Below are positions 7,929-16,279 of a stretch of DNA of 51,454 bases, in pieces. The DNA comes from Glycomyces buryatensis. GTDB lineage: Bacteria; Actinomycetota; Actinomycetes; Mycobacteriales; Micromonosporaceae. A model generated the notes under the pieces. It saw nothing but the letters and a program-made list of their open reading frames with translations, ran no database searches and was not told the origin of the DNA. The translations under genes and the position numbers were made by a program. The number at the start of each line of letters is the position of its first letter. Within the stretch, counting starts at the first letter, position 1. The stretch covers positions 92,129 to 143,582 of the forward strand of contig NZ_STGY01000004.1 in the NCBI RefSeq assembly GCF_004912275.1, read 5' to 3'.

Positions 7929-9647
7929 TTGAAGAAACTGCTCAAGTCCAGGACCATCCGACTCAACCTGCTCGCGGTGGCGGCCGTCATCTCATCCGTG
8001 GCACTGCGCGGCACCCCCTGGGTGACCCTCGTGCTCGCCTTCGCGGTGTTCGGCACCATCGCCTGGCGCAACCGCGACTCGGTCGCCTCGATGCGGATCG
8101 CCCGCACGCTCACCTCGCTCGCCGTCCTCATCGAGGTCTGGTACTCCGGCGGCGCAGGCCGCTGGCCGCTCCTGATCGCCGGGGTCCTCGTCACGCTCTA
8201 CCTGGCCTACGCCGACATCGTCGCCAAGGCGCTCAACGTCGGCTACCTCCAGACCGTCGGCTTCGACATCGAACGCACCCGGCGCGAGCGGTGGACCACG
8301 CCGCCGTCCATCGGCCGCATCATGAACGCGCTCACCGTCCTGTACGTGCTCGCCGACATCCCCGCCGGGCCGCTCACGAACGCCACCGACCTGGTGTTCC
8401 TCGTGATCGCGCTGGCCGCGTTCGGGTGGACCGGCACCGCCGTGCTCTCGGGCTACCTGCACCGCCGCCGCGAATCCCACCCGGTCGACCTCAAGGTCAT
8501 GACCGCCGTCCAGCGGCTCCAGCCGAAGTACGTCATCCACTTCGCCGGCGCCCGCGAGTCGGAGTACCAGCTCAACATGTGGCTGCCGTACTTCGAGCAG
8601 GTCGGCGACCCGTACATGATCATCGTCCGCGACCGGTACCTGCTCGACAGCATTGCCGCCCGCACCAGCGCCCCGATCGTGCTCGTGCCCGCCCAGTCGG
8701 TGCTCGACTCGATCCTGCCCGAGAGCGTCCGCGCCGCCTTCTACGTCAATCACGCCGTCAAGAACGCGCAACTCATCAAGCTGGACAAGTACATCCACAC
8801 CCAGCTGATGCACGGCGACTCCGACAAGGCCATCAGCCGCAGCCCGGTCTCGCTCATGTACGACCGCGTCTTCGTCGCCGGGCAGGCCGGCATCGACCGC
8901 TACCACCGCCACGGCGTCGACATCCCGAACTACAAGTTCAAGAAGATCGGCCGCCCGCAGCTGCACGACCTCCAGGTGGGGCGCCGCGACAAGCTGGAGT
9001 CCGACCGCCAGGTGGTGCTGTACACGCCGACCTGGACCGGTCTGACCGCCGACGTGAACTACTCGTCCCTCAAGGAGGGCAAGCGGATCGTGGAGGCCCT
9101 GCTGAAGCGGGACGTCACGGTCATCTTCCGCACCCACCCCTATACGCGGACCAATGCGGCCTACCAGGCGCTGGCGGACGAGATCAAGGCGATCATCGCC
9201 GCCGACGCGGCCGCGACGGGCCGGGCGCACCTGTGGGGCTCGCAGGCCGAGTCGGAGGTGACGCTGTCGGACTGCATCAACGCCGCCGACGTGGCGATCT
9301 CGGACATCAGCGGCACGGCGTCGGACTGGCTGTACTGCGGCCGGCCGTTCGCGATGACCGACCCGAAGGGCTTCCGCGAGGACTACCTGGAGGAGTTCCC
9401 GCTGGCGAAGGCCTCCTACCTGTTCGATCCCCAGGCGGACAACGTGGAGGAGGTGCTGGACGAGCTGCTGGTCACCGACTCCAAGGCCTCCGTCCGCGCC
9501 GAGGTCCGCGAGTATTACCTGGGCGACATCGAGCCGGGGGACCTGATCGGCGTCTTCGCGAACGAGGTCAAGGCGACCTACGCGAAGCCGGTCCACAAGA
9601 CCGCCATCGGCACCTCGGCTCTCCCACCCGAGCTGATCGGCAGCTAG
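7929..9647 (+). CDS. CDP-glycerol/CDP-ribitol phosphotransferase (TagF/TagB family), membrane form
   Basis: A 572-residue membrane-associated enzyme that would move glycerol- or ribitol-phosphate from the CDP form onto a wall-polymer chain. The N-terminal ~180 residues hold several hydrophobic segments (LLAVAAVISSVAL, WVTLVLAFAVFGTIA, LLIAGVLVTLYLAYA, LVFLVIALAAFG). The Glyphos_transf catalytic domain follows, with HGDSDK (His295), YTPTWTG, RTHPY and a late DVAISDISGTASDWL motif. It starts with TTG at 7929, with TAAGG about ten bases upstream. A paralogue with the same layout is encoded at 16527-18218 on the other strand. Two hairpins follow the stop. Whether it polymerises or only primes is not visible. 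Confidence 0.88.
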   Translation: MKKLLKSRTIRLNLLAVAAVISSVALRGTPWVTLVLAFAVFGTIAWRNRDSVASMRIARTLTSLAVLIEVWYSGGAGRWPLLIAGVLVTLYLAYADIVAKALNVGYLQTVGFDIERTRRERWTTPPSIGRIMNALTVLYVLADIPAGPLTNATDLVFLVIALAAFGWTGTAVLSGYLHRRRESHPVDLKVMTAVQRLQPKYVIHFAGARESEYQLNMWLPYFEQVGDPYMIIVRDRYLLDSIAARTSAPIVLVPAQSVLDSILPESVRAAFYVNHAVKNAQLIKLDKYIHTQLMHGDSDKAISRSPVSLMYDRVFVAGQAGIDRYHRHGVDIPNYKFKKIGRPQLHDLQVGRRDKLESDRQVVLYTPTWTGLTADVNYSSLKEGKRIVEALLKRDVTVIFRTHPYTRTNAAYQALADEIKAIIAADAAATGRAHLWGSQAESEVTLSDCINAADVAISDISGTASDWLYCGRPFAMTDPKGFREDYLEEFPLAKASYLFDPQADNVEEVLDELLVTDSKASVRAEVREYYLGDIEPGDLIGVFANEVKATYAKPVHKTAIGTSALPPELIGS

Positions 9648-9648
9648 C

Positions 9649-9716
9649 GGCTCGACCGGGAAGGTTCACCGGGTGACGGCGGAGTCCGTTCCACCGCCAA
9701 CCTCCCCGGTCGAGCC
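9649..9716. terminator. long hairpin after the TagF-like gene
   Basis: GGCTCGACCGGGAAGGTT (9649-9666) pairs with 9699-9716 with one mismatch, giving an 18-base stem that starts right at the stop codon. The 32-base loop can fold again (GGCGG/CCGCC). It is the first of two consecutive hairpins between convergent genes. Confidence 0.6.
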
Positions 9717-9733
9717 ACCGGCCATGAGAACGC

Positions 9734-9768
9734 GAAAGCCCCGCCGTCGCGAGGACGGCGGGGCTTTC
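9734..9768. terminator. bidirectional intrinsic terminator
   Basis: A perfect 15-bp stem (9734-9748 with 9754-9768, GAAAGCCCCGCCGTC) with loop GCGAG is followed by ACGTTTT. The stem itself ends in AAA/TTT, so it can work for both the rightward tag gene and the leftward monooxygenase gene. Confidence 0.85.
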
Positions 9769-9845
9769 ACGTTTTGGCATTCAGCCGCCGCGTGTGTTCG
9801 GCGCGAACCCGCACGGGCGTATCGCAGGGACTGGAGAGGCATCCG

Positions 9846-11363
9846 TCAACGAGGTGTTCCGCCGAACCAGGCGGTGAGGGTCTGGATCAGGGATTCGATG
9901 GCCTGCCTGCTCTCCGGCACGTCATCGGCCCAGGCCAGGTAGCCGTCGGGACGGACCAGTACGGCGGTCCACGGCAGCGGCTGCGGGCCTTCGGCGCGAA
10001 CCACCGACAGATCGGCGTGCCACGCGGCGGTCTCCTTTTCGGCGCCGGTGCGGTCATCGAAGAGGAGCAGCAGCGGCCTGCCGTCCGTCAGCAGTTCGGA
10101 GACGCTGGTGCGCCGACCGGTATTGGCCTCCTGCAAGGGCAGATTGGGAAGGAACCGGCCGGTCCAGCGGGAGGCGCCAGGCGGAGCCGGGTAGCAGACC
10201 TCCTGATCGCTGATCATGTCGCCGAGGCGGCGGTTGACGGGATCGAGCTCCATGAGGGACATGAAGAGGTCCCGGAGTGGGTCCCAGGCGGGATCCGGGT
10301 TCATCAGCGCCAGCTGTGCCCGGGTGTTGTCGACGACGCGCTGGGCGGGAGGACGCCGTTCAGCGTCGTAGGAGTCGAGCAGCGTGTCATCGCCGGAGCC
10401 GTCGCAGGCCAGAGCCAGCTTCCAGCCGAGGTTGAGCGCGTCCTGGACACCGAGGTTCAGCCCCTGTCCGCCGACGGGGAAGTGCACGTGCGCGGCGTCC
10501 CCGGCCAGGAGGACGCGGCCCCTGCGATAGGTCCGGGCCAGGCGCGAGTAATCGCTGAAACGGTCGAGGTGTTGCGGATCGGTCATCGGGATATCGAAGC
10601 CGGCGATGCGGGAGACCTCACTCCGCAGTTCCTCAAGGGTCGGCTGCCGGTTCCGGTCGGGGCCCGGGCCGCTGAAGTCGATTGCGGCGACGCGGCTGTG
10701 GCCGAAGGGGTTGGTGCCGATGACGGTCCAGCCGCGCTCGGTCCTGGTCCAGCCGGCCGGCGCCGCGAACGGGTCGGTCAGCCGGACCATGCCGAGCAGG
10801 GCGTTGCTGCGGGGCGCGTGGGCATCGCTTTCGAAGCCGCACGAAGCCCGCACGAGACTCCGGGCGCCGTCGGCGCCGACGAGATAGTCGGCCTCGACGC
10901 TGGGGGAAGCAGTGCCTTCGATGAAGACGGTGACCCCCGAGTCGCGGACGTCGATGGCGGTGGCAGTGGCGCCGCGGAGGATGCGGGTGCCCGCGCGGCG
11001 CGCCTCGGATTCGAACTGCCGCTCCAACGCGCCCTGTGGACAACCGACGATCGGCGGCCCCTCCACGGCCGGTCCGGAGATGGCCAGGCCGGGCATCCCC
11101 GCGAAGTGGAACGGTGCGGTCAATTCCTCTTTGAGGTCCGCGGCACCGATCTCGGGGGAGGGGAAGTAGCCGCGGCGATGGAGGGACTGGGCGGTGCGGG
11201 CATGAAGGGTGCCCGCCTTGGGTACGTCCAGGGTCCGCTCATTGCGCTCCACCACCACGGTCGAGACGCCGCGGCGGGCGGTCTCGGCGGCGATCAGCAT
11301 GCCGACGGGGCCGCCGCCGCAGACGGCGACCTGGAAGCGGCGGGACTCGGACACGGAGGCCAC
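9846..11363 (-). CDS. FAD-dependent aromatic-type monooxygenase
   Basis: A 505-residue class A flavoprotein monooxygenase that uses NAD(P)H and O2 to hydroxylate or oxidise an organic substrate. The Rossmann GGGPVG is at residues 16-21 with acidic ERNE after the second strand. Further motifs are YLVGADGARSLVR, the DG motif, and GRVLLAGDAAHVHFPVGGQGLNLGVQ (the GD motif). A thioredoxin-like C-terminal domain (~350-505) is as in PheA/TfdB and polyketide hydroxylases. Its GTG start lies 7 bases after the stop of the MFS gene, so the two form one operon (exporter first). With the P450, HAD and AfsA genes it could tailor a signal or metabolite, or inactivate one. The substrate is unknown. Confidence 0.88.
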   Translation of the reverse strand: MASVSESRRFQVAVCGGGPVGMLIAAETARRGVSTVVVERNERTLDVPKAGTLHARTAQSLHRRGYFPSPEIGAADLKEELTAPFHFAGMPGLAISGPAVEGPPIVGCPQGALERQFESEARRAGTRILRGATATAIDVRDSGVTVFIEGTASPSVEADYLVGADGARSLVRASCGFESDAHAPRSNALLGMVRLTDPFAAPAGWTRTERGWTVIGTNPFGHSRVAAIDFSGPGPDRNRQPTLEELRSEVSRIAGFDIPMTDPQHLDRFSDYSRLARTYRRGRVLLAGDAAHVHFPVGGQGLNLGVQDALNLGWKLALACDGSGDDTLLDSYDAERRPPAQRVVDNTRAQLALMNPDPAWDPLRDLFMSLMELDPVNRRLGDMISDQEVCYPAPPGASRWTGRFLPNLPLQEANTGRRTSVSELLTDGRPLLLLFDDRTGAEKETAAWHADLSVVRAEGPQPLPWTAVLVRPDGYLAWADDVPESRQAIESLIQTLTAWFGGTPR

Positions 11364-11370
11364 CGTCGGG

Positions 11371-12819
11371 TCACCGACCCGAATCGGCGCGGCGCGGCGC
11401 GGCGCGAGCCAGCACGGCTATGAAGAGGAAAATGACCGCGCAGACGATCGCCATGGACCACAGGAGAGTGTGGAAGGCCCCGTCATAGGCGGCGGGGGCG
11501 GCGTTGCCGCCTGCGATCGCGTCGGTGCTGAGCTCGGCCAGGAGGGATCCGAACACGGCCACGGCGATGGCCTCGCTGCCGAGGCGCAGGGTGTTGAGGA
11601 ACCCGGCGGCCATTCCAGACTTCGCGGGCTCGACCTGGGCGAGTGCCTGGGCGTCGACGAGGCCCGCCGAGAGGCCCATGCCCGCGCCCGTGATCAGCAT
11701 GGGCAGGGCCATGACGGCGATGCCGGTGTCCGGTCCGAGCAGGAGGAGCGCCAGGTCGCCGACGACGAGGCAGGCGAGGGAGGCGTAGACGACCGTGGTC
11801 GCCCGGACGCCTTTCTCGACCAGCGTGGTGCCGACGAGGGGCAGGACGAGGACGGGGAGTGTCAGCAGCAGCATGGAGAGTCCCGCCGCGGTCGCGCTCG
11901 CCTCGGTGACCTCGCTGAGGTAGGTCGGCAGGTAGGTCAGCATCGTGACGAAGCCGAACGATGCGGCGACCGGGACCAGCGAATAGGCGAGGTAGGGCTT
12001 GTTGCCCATGAGGGAGAGGTCGAGGAGCGGTGCGTCGCTGCGTTTGGAGAAGTAGGTGAACAAGGCGAGGAGGAGCACTGCGGCGAGGGCGACGCCGAGG
12101 GTCCGCGGGGAGGCCCAGCCCCATTGCGGGCCTTGGACGATCGCGTAGGTCAGGGCGAGCATACCGGCGACGAAGGCGACGGTGCCGGGGATGTCGAGTC
12201 GGCCCGTGACGCGTTCCTCGGTGCCGCGCTTCATGACGGGTACGGCGACCAGGACGAGGACCAACAGGATCGCCTGGAGGCCGAAGATCCACCGCCACCC
12301 GAGGAAGTCGACGGTGGGTCCGGAGAGGGTCGGGCCGACGGCGACGCCGATGCCGGCGACGGAGCCGAAGAGCGCGAAGGCCTTGGCGCGCCTGGGTCCT
12401 TCGAATGTGGTCGAGATGATCGCGCTGCCACAGGCGAAGATGGCGCCGCCGCCGAGGCCGGCGAGGGCGCGGGCGCCGTCGAGCACGTAGATGTTCGGGG
12501 CCACGGCGCAGATCACCGATCCGGCGGCGAAGATCGTCGATCCGGCGGCGAAGGCCTTGACGCGCCCGATGCGGTCGGCGAGCGAGCCCCAGATGAGGGT
12601 GAAGCAGGCGAAGGCGAGGTTGAAGGCGTTGACGACCCACTGCAGTGTGGTCGGGGAGGCGTCGAGGTCGGCTCCGATGTGGGGCAGGGCCACGGCCGTA
12701 CCGGAGATGGAGGTCGGCACGACGAAGACCGCGAGGAGGACTGCGACCAGGGTCAGGCTGCCTCCCTTGCCGGGCGCGGCCTCGGTCGCCGTTTTCTGGG
12801 CGGTGGTCGGTTCGGGCAC
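11371..12819 (-). CDS. MFS transporter, DHA2/EmrB-like exporter
   Basis: A 482-residue integral membrane protein of the major facilitator superfamily, a proton-driven exporter type. The MFS motif A variant LADRIGRVKAF follows the second helix. The DHA2-type motif C region VGPTLSGPTVDFLGWRWIFGLQ is clear, and about 14 hydrophobic segments are visible. The GTG at 12819 has CTGGAG five bases upstream. The open frame extends to 13146, but that part runs antisense through the regulator gene and is rejected. A 26-bp palindromic operator lies 34-59 bases upstream (12853-12878) over a possible -10 (TAAAAT on this strand). It is likely to export the small molecule handled by the neighbouring enzymes, or a drug. 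Confidence 0.88.
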   Translation of the reverse strand: MPEPTTAQKTATEAAPGKGGSLTLVAVLLAVFVVPTSISGTAVALPHIGADLDASPTTLQWVVNAFNLAFACFTLIWGSLADRIGRVKAFAAGSTIFAAGSVICAVAPNIYVLDGARALAGLGGGAIFACGSAIISTTFEGPRRAKAFALFGSVAGIGVAVGPTLSGPTVDFLGWRWIFGLQAILLVLVLVAVPVMKRGTEERVTGRLDIPGTVAFVAGMLALTYAIVQGPQWGWASPRTLGVALAAVLLLALFTYFSKRSDAPLLDLSLMGNKPYLAYSLVPVAASFGFVTMLTYLPTYLSEVTEASATAAGLSMLLLTLPVLVLPLVGTTLVEKGVRATTVVYASLACLVVGDLALLLLGPDTGIAVMALPMLITGAGMGLSAGLVDAQALAQVEPAKSGMAAGFLNTLRLGSEAIAVAVFGSLLAELSTDAIAGGNAAPAAYDGAFHTLLWSMAIVCAVIFLFIAVLARAAPRRADSGR

Positions 12820-12852
12820 GGGGACTCCAGTCACAGATGAGGTGATGATCTC

Positions 12853-12878
12853 GTAGGTATGAATTTTATTGGACCTAC
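12853..12878. promoter_or_regulatory. 26-bp palindromic operator, copy 1
   Basis: GTAGGT and ACCTAC half-sites are separated by 14 AT-rich bases; the palindrome extends one base further each side (CGTAGGT/ACCTACG). It lies in the divergent promoter of the MFS and ArsR-type genes and overlaps a possible -10 for the MFS gene. Copy 2 (16280-16305), upstream of afsA, matches at 21 of 26 positions. It is probably bound by the adjacent regulator; this is inference. Confidence 0.65.
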
Positions 12879-12973
12879 GGTAGCATTGGTACCCGAGGAG
12901 GGCAAGCGGTAACCTGGGGGAACTCGCCCAAGCCTGCGAAAGAGGCGCTTGCAGGAAAAGTAAGGAGTTCGCC

Positions 12974-13291
12974 GTGCCCGACGCCGAAGGCCACCCATTG
13001 CCGGAGGAGATGGATTTCCAGACAATCCTCAAAGCACTCTCTGATCCGATGCGATACGAGGTCATCGCAACATTGGCGACAGCGGAGGAGGGAGCGAAGC
13101 GCTCGTGCGCCTCCTTCGGACTGCCGGTCTCCAAGTCGACGCTCACCTATCACTTCCGGGTGCTCCGGGGGTCCGGCCTCATCAAGCAGGTCGATCTGGG
13201 CAACAGCCGAATGGCCCAGTTGCGACGCCAGGACATTGAACGGCGATTCCCCGGACTGCTCACCCTGATCGTGGAGAACCGGGCTGGATGA
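12974..13291 (+). CDS. ArsR-like winged-helix transcriptional regulator
   Basis: A 105-residue DNA-binding protein made of a single winged helix-turn-helix domain. The ArsR-type helix ALSDPMRYEVIATL spans about residues 21-34. The recognition helix is around SKSTLTYHFRVLRGSGLI, and the wing is in QVDLGNSRMAQL. No metal-binding ELCVCDL motif is present; one Cys (CASFG) is visible, so the effector is more likely organic or protein. The GTG at 12974 has AAGGAG six bases upstream. It is transcribed divergently from the MFS-monooxygenase pair, the classical repressor-exporter arrangement. It probably acts on the palindromes at 12853 and 16280. Confidence 0.85.
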   Translation: MPDAEGHPLPEEMDFQTILKALSDPMRYEVIATLATAEEGAKRSCASFGLPVSKSTLTYHFRVLRGSGLIKQVDLGNSRMAQLRRQDIERRFPGLLTLIVENRAG

Positions 13292-13295
13292 CGCG

Positions 13296-13325
13296 CGAGC
13301 GGCGGCCGGGCCCGGCCGCCGCTCG
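13296..13325. terminator. perfect 30-bp palindrome between convergent genes
   Basis: CGAGCGGCGGCCGGG (13296-13310) is followed at once by its reverse complement (13311-13325). It starts five bases after the regulator stop and ends 12 bases before the end of the convergent P450 gene, so it can terminate both. Confidence 0.7.
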
Positions 13326-13336
13326 ACATCAGGTGG

Positions 13337-14533
13337 TCACCAGCGGACCGGCAGCGATACGGGGCGGCGGAGGATGACCCCGCTGTCCCAGGGAAGCGTC
13401 TCGGGTTCGGCGGTCAGCTCCATGCCGGGGAACTCTCGCGCGAGCGCCGCGACGAGCTCGCCGATCTCCATGCGCGCCAGTGCGGAGCCCATGCAGTGGT
13501 GCATGCCGTAGCCGAACTGGAGGTGCCGCTTTCCGGTCCGGTCCGGATCGATGGAAAGCGGGTCCGCGAAGGCCTCCGGGTCGCGGTTGGCCCGGAAGGC
13601 GTCGGGGTAGACGACGCTCCCCTCGGGGATCAACCCTTCGCTGCATTCGGTGTCGCGCCCGGCGATCCGCGGGAACGCCGAAATGTTGCCGAGAGGGATG
13701 AGCCGGATCAGCTCGTCGACGACCTTCGGCGCGAGGGACGGGTCGGCGGCGAGACGGCTCCACAGCTCCGGCCGGCACAGGAGGGCGTAGACGATCTTCG
13801 AGGACACCGACAGGACGTTCTGGTCGGCGCCGAGGAGCGACCCGAGCAGGATGCCGACCAGTTCCTGGTCGCCGAGCGGCGGCTCGGCGGAGTCGCGACC
13901 GGCGTCGAACCGGTCGATGAGCCCGCCTCCGATCCGCTTCCTCTGCCCGGTCGCCAGCGCGATGAGATAGGTGTACAGGTCGGTGAACTGCTCGACCAGC
14001 TCCGGTACGTGCTCGTGGGAGGCGATCTGGACGGTCCGGGCGAGGGGCCGGTAGAAGGCGATGTCCTCGTCAGGGATGCCGAGGAAGACGCCGTTGACCC
14101 GCGCGGGCAGCTCGTCGAGCACGTCCCGGTACAGGTCGGGTTCGGACTGTGACCGCAGGACCTCGAACCGCTCCTTGAGGATCCGACGCAGCTCCGGGCG
14201 CAGGCGCTCCACTCCGGCGGCGCTGTAGTCGGCGTTCACGAAGCTCCGCACGCGGGCGTGGTCCGGCACGTCGAGGTTGAGCAGCAGCTCTTTCGGCATG
14301 ATCGTGGGAAGGAAGCTCGGGCCGTCCTCCACATTGGTGGCCGTGCGCCCGAATGTCGTGTCGGTCAGGACGGCATGGACGTCGCGGTACTTGGTCAGGT
14401 GGAGCGCCGTGTGTCCGCTGGGAAGGCGGATCTGGGCGACTCCGGAGGCGCTGCGCTCTGGCAGGACCTCGAAGGTCGGGATCGGGTCGAGGTTCGGTAT
14501 GCCCTCGATGGTCGGCGAGACGGTCGGGGTCAT
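13337..14533 (-). CDS. cytochrome P450
   Basis: A 398-residue soluble heme monooxygenase of the bacterial type, needing ferredoxin partners not seen here. The heme-ligand motif FGYGMHHCMG places the cysteine thiolate at Cys347. The K-helix ExxR is DELIRLI, and the FPRIAGRDTE strand follows. The I-helix reads LLGADQNVLS where most P450s have AGxET/DT, so the acid-alcohol pair used in O2 activation is replaced by Gln-Asn. ATG at 14533 is preferred over TTG at 14545, although neither has a strong ribosome site. It is the last gene of an afsA-HAD-P450 operon and may hydroxylate the side chain or ring of an autoregulator, as P450s do in some Streptomyces butenolide pathways. Function is inferred. 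Confidence 0.92.
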   Translation of the reverse strand: MTPTVSPTIEGIPNLDPIPTFEVLPERSASGVAQIRLPSGHTALHLTKYRDVHAVLTDTTFGRTATNVEDGPSFLPTIMPKELLLNLDVPDHARVRSFVNADYSAAGVERLRPELRRILKERFEVLRSQSEPDLYRDVLDELPARVNGVFLGIPDEDIAFYRPLARTVQIASHEHVPELVEQFTDLYTYLIALATGQRKRIGGGLIDRFDAGRDSAEPPLGDQELVGILLGSLLGADQNVLSVSSKIVYALLCRPELWSRLAADPSLAPKVVDELIRLIPLGNISAFPRIAGRDTECSEGLIPEGSVVYPDAFRANRDPEAFADPLSIDPDRTGKRHLQFGYGMHHCMGSALARMEIGELVAALAREFPGMELTAEPETLPWDSGVILRRPVSLPVRW

Positions 14534-14564
14534 GATCGTGTCCAAACGTGGGAGGTCGAATCGG

Positions 14565-15218
14565 TCAGGAGAGGTGCACGCCGGCCAGGGCGCTCAGCTC
14601 GCGCAGGATTTGGTCGTCGTCGCGGAACCGGACGGCGGACCAGCCGCACTCCTCGGCAGCCGCGCAGTTCTCGGCCAGGTCGTCGATGAGGATGCAGTCC
14701 TCGGGAGGGACCCCGGCGGCCTTCTCGGCGAGGCGGAATATCTCGGGGTCGGGTTTGCGGACCCCGACTTCGCAGGAGTCGACGACATTGTCGACCCGGC
14801 CGGCCGGGGCGATGATCGCCGTCCAGTACGGCTTCCACTCGACGACGTTGTTGGACAGGACTCCGACCCCCAGGCCGAGGTCGCGGGCGCGGCAGAGGGC
14901 GGCCGTCATACGAGGGTTGGCGCTCACGCCCTCGAACCACTGAGCGCCGAACCCATCGGTCCGCAACCGGGAGAGGTCCAGGTCGGGGTGGAGGGCGGCG
15001 AGCGCTGCGGCGAGCCTGGCGGCCCACTCCCGCTCCGACATGGCGCCCAGCTCGATCGGGGCGAGGGCGGCGGTGCCGAAGTCGTCGCCCATCCGGGACA
15101 GAGCGGCGTGCATCTGCTCGGGGGTGATGCCGGTCTTCTGCTCGAAGAGCGTGAAGAGGTCGGGGAGCGGAGGAGAGAGCACCCCTCCGAAGTCGAACCA
15201 CAGAACGGGTCTGCTCAT
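14565..15218 (-). CDS. HAD-superfamily phosphatase (candidate autoregulator phosphatase)
   Basis: A 217-residue HAD hydrolase of the IA/YihX-like group. The nucleophile is Asp9 in WFDFGGVL, and the second acidic residue of the canonical DxD is Gly, as in YihX. Motif II is GVLSNN, motif III the Lys in RKPDPEIF, and motif IV CILIDDLAENC. An alpha-helical cap lies between motifs I and II. ATG at 15218 has AGGAG seven bases upstream. It lies between the afsA-type and P450 genes on one transcript. In the methylenomycin furan pathway an AfsA-like MmfL is paired with a HAD phosphatase MmfP that removes the phosphate left by the dihydroxyacetone-phosphate unit; that role fits here by inference. Confidence 0.85.
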   Translation of the reverse strand: MSRPVLWFDFGGVLSPPLPDLFTLFEQKTGITPEQMHAALSRMGDDFGTAALAPIELGAMSEREWAARLAAALAALHPDLDLSRLRTDGFGAQWFEGVSANPRMTAALCRARDLGLGVGVLSNNVVEWKPYWTAIIAPAGRVDNVVDSCEVGVRKPDPEIFRLAEKAAGVPPEDCILIDDLAENCAAAEECGWSAVRFRDDDQILRELSALAGVHLS

Positions 15219-15246
15219 GTGCTGTCTCCTGGAGACTGGTGCCGGT

Positions 15247-16251
15247 TCAGTGCGCCGCCACCAGCTCCGACATGCCGTCAGGGAGCGAAGCGGGTGTCTG
15301 GCGGCTGCGGGACAGACGCATGCGGGACGAGGCGATCTCGGTGCCCTCCTGCCGCATGCTCAGTTCGAAGCAGGCGGTGTCGCCCTCGACCCCGGCGGTG
15401 ACGGCGTGGCAGTCGGTCGGCAGCTCGAACTCGCCGACGTTCGTGAACTCCGTGTCGAAGTCCGTCAGCGCCAGGAAGCGAGGATCGAGCCCGAGCAGCT
15501 CGCTCGCGGCGTAGAGGGCGGTCTGGCGGAGGGCCTCGAACTGGAGCGCCCCGGAGATGTGGTCGAGGGGGTGGTCGAACAGTCCGGGGTGCGAGCGGTC
15601 GACGGTGACCTTGGAGATGAGGCCACGGTCGGTGATGTCGGCGTCGACGAGGACGACGTTCTGCGGGGAGTGCCGCCCGACCGCGTAGGCGGGCAGTCGC
15701 GTGCCGGTCAGGTGCGCGCGAGGAGTGAGGTCGAGCGATGAGCGCGTGCGCCGACGCAGCGTGCTCCACATCTTCTGGCGCATCCACCGCCAAGCCAGCG
15801 AGGTGCGGGCGCAGACGCGGCCGTCGATGGTCATGCTGGCCTCGATGGCGCAGCCGGCGAGGTTCTTGCCGCGGAAGTGCCGGTCGGTGACGGTGAGGTG
15901 GACGATCACCTCGGCAGGCTCGGCGCCCATCCGCAGGGCGTCGCAGTCGGTGATCTGCACCGAGCCCTTGTCGAAGATGAACGCCGAGTCCATGGGCGCG
16001 CCGAGCGCCTTGTGGGAGAAGAGGATGCAGGTCTGCCGGAAGACCTCCAACACCAGCAGCGGATCGTACTGGGCCGGACTGGTCGTATGGTCGTTGTAAT
16101 AGCTGTGGGTGCGGGGCAGCTGCCCTGCGACGGTGAAGGACCCGTCGGACTCTTCGCAGTGGCCGGTAAGAAACACCTCGGCGATAGAGGCGCGGTGAAC
16201 GAGTTCGCGCGAGATGGTTGTGGAATGGTCGAGACTGCTGTGTGGAGTCAT
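15247..16251 (-). CDS. AfsA/ScbA/MmfL-family autoregulator synthase
   Basis: A 334-residue protein with two tandem AfsA hotdog domains. The first repeat begins ELVHRASIAEVFLTG and has PRTHSYYNDHT and DPLLVLEVFRQTCILFSHKALG. The second has NVVLVDADITDR, FDHPLDHISGALQFEALRQTALY. In this family the enzyme joins a beta-ketoacyl chain to dihydroxyacetone phosphate, the first committed step to gamma-butyrolactones, butenolides and furan signals. ATG at 16251 has GAAGG eight bases upstream. A longer frame to 16341 would run over the operator and is rejected. It is the first gene of the afsA-HAD-P450 operon. No TetR-type receptor or BprA-like reductase is in the window. Confidence 0.92.
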   Translation of the reverse strand: MTPHSSLDHSTTISRELVHRASIAEVFLTGHCEESDGSFTVAGQLPRTHSYYNDHTTSPAQYDPLLVLEVFRQTCILFSHKALGAPMDSAFIFDKGSVQITDCDALRMGAEPAEVIVHLTVTDRHFRGKNLAGCAIEASMTIDGRVCARTSLAWRWMRQKMWSTLRRRTRSSLDLTPRAHLTGTRLPAYAVGRHSPQNVVLVDADITDRGLISKVTVDRSHPGLFDHPLDHISGALQFEALRQTALYAASELLGLDPRFLALTDFDTEFTNVGEFELPTDCHAVTAGVEGDTACFELSMRQEGTEIASSRMRLSRSRQTPASLPDGMSELVAAH

Positions 16252-16279
16252 CGGCATATCCTTCTTGGGGTGGGTGTTG

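Noticed and set aside
11209..12840. 543-codon plus-strand frame opposite the MFS gene
   Set aside because: The antisense strand encodes a clear MFS transporter and this frame is a Gly/Glu/Asp-rich shadow.
12820..13146. N-terminal extension of the MFS gene
   Set aside because: It would run antisense through the regulator gene and its operator; GTG 12819 has a ribosome site and matches family length.
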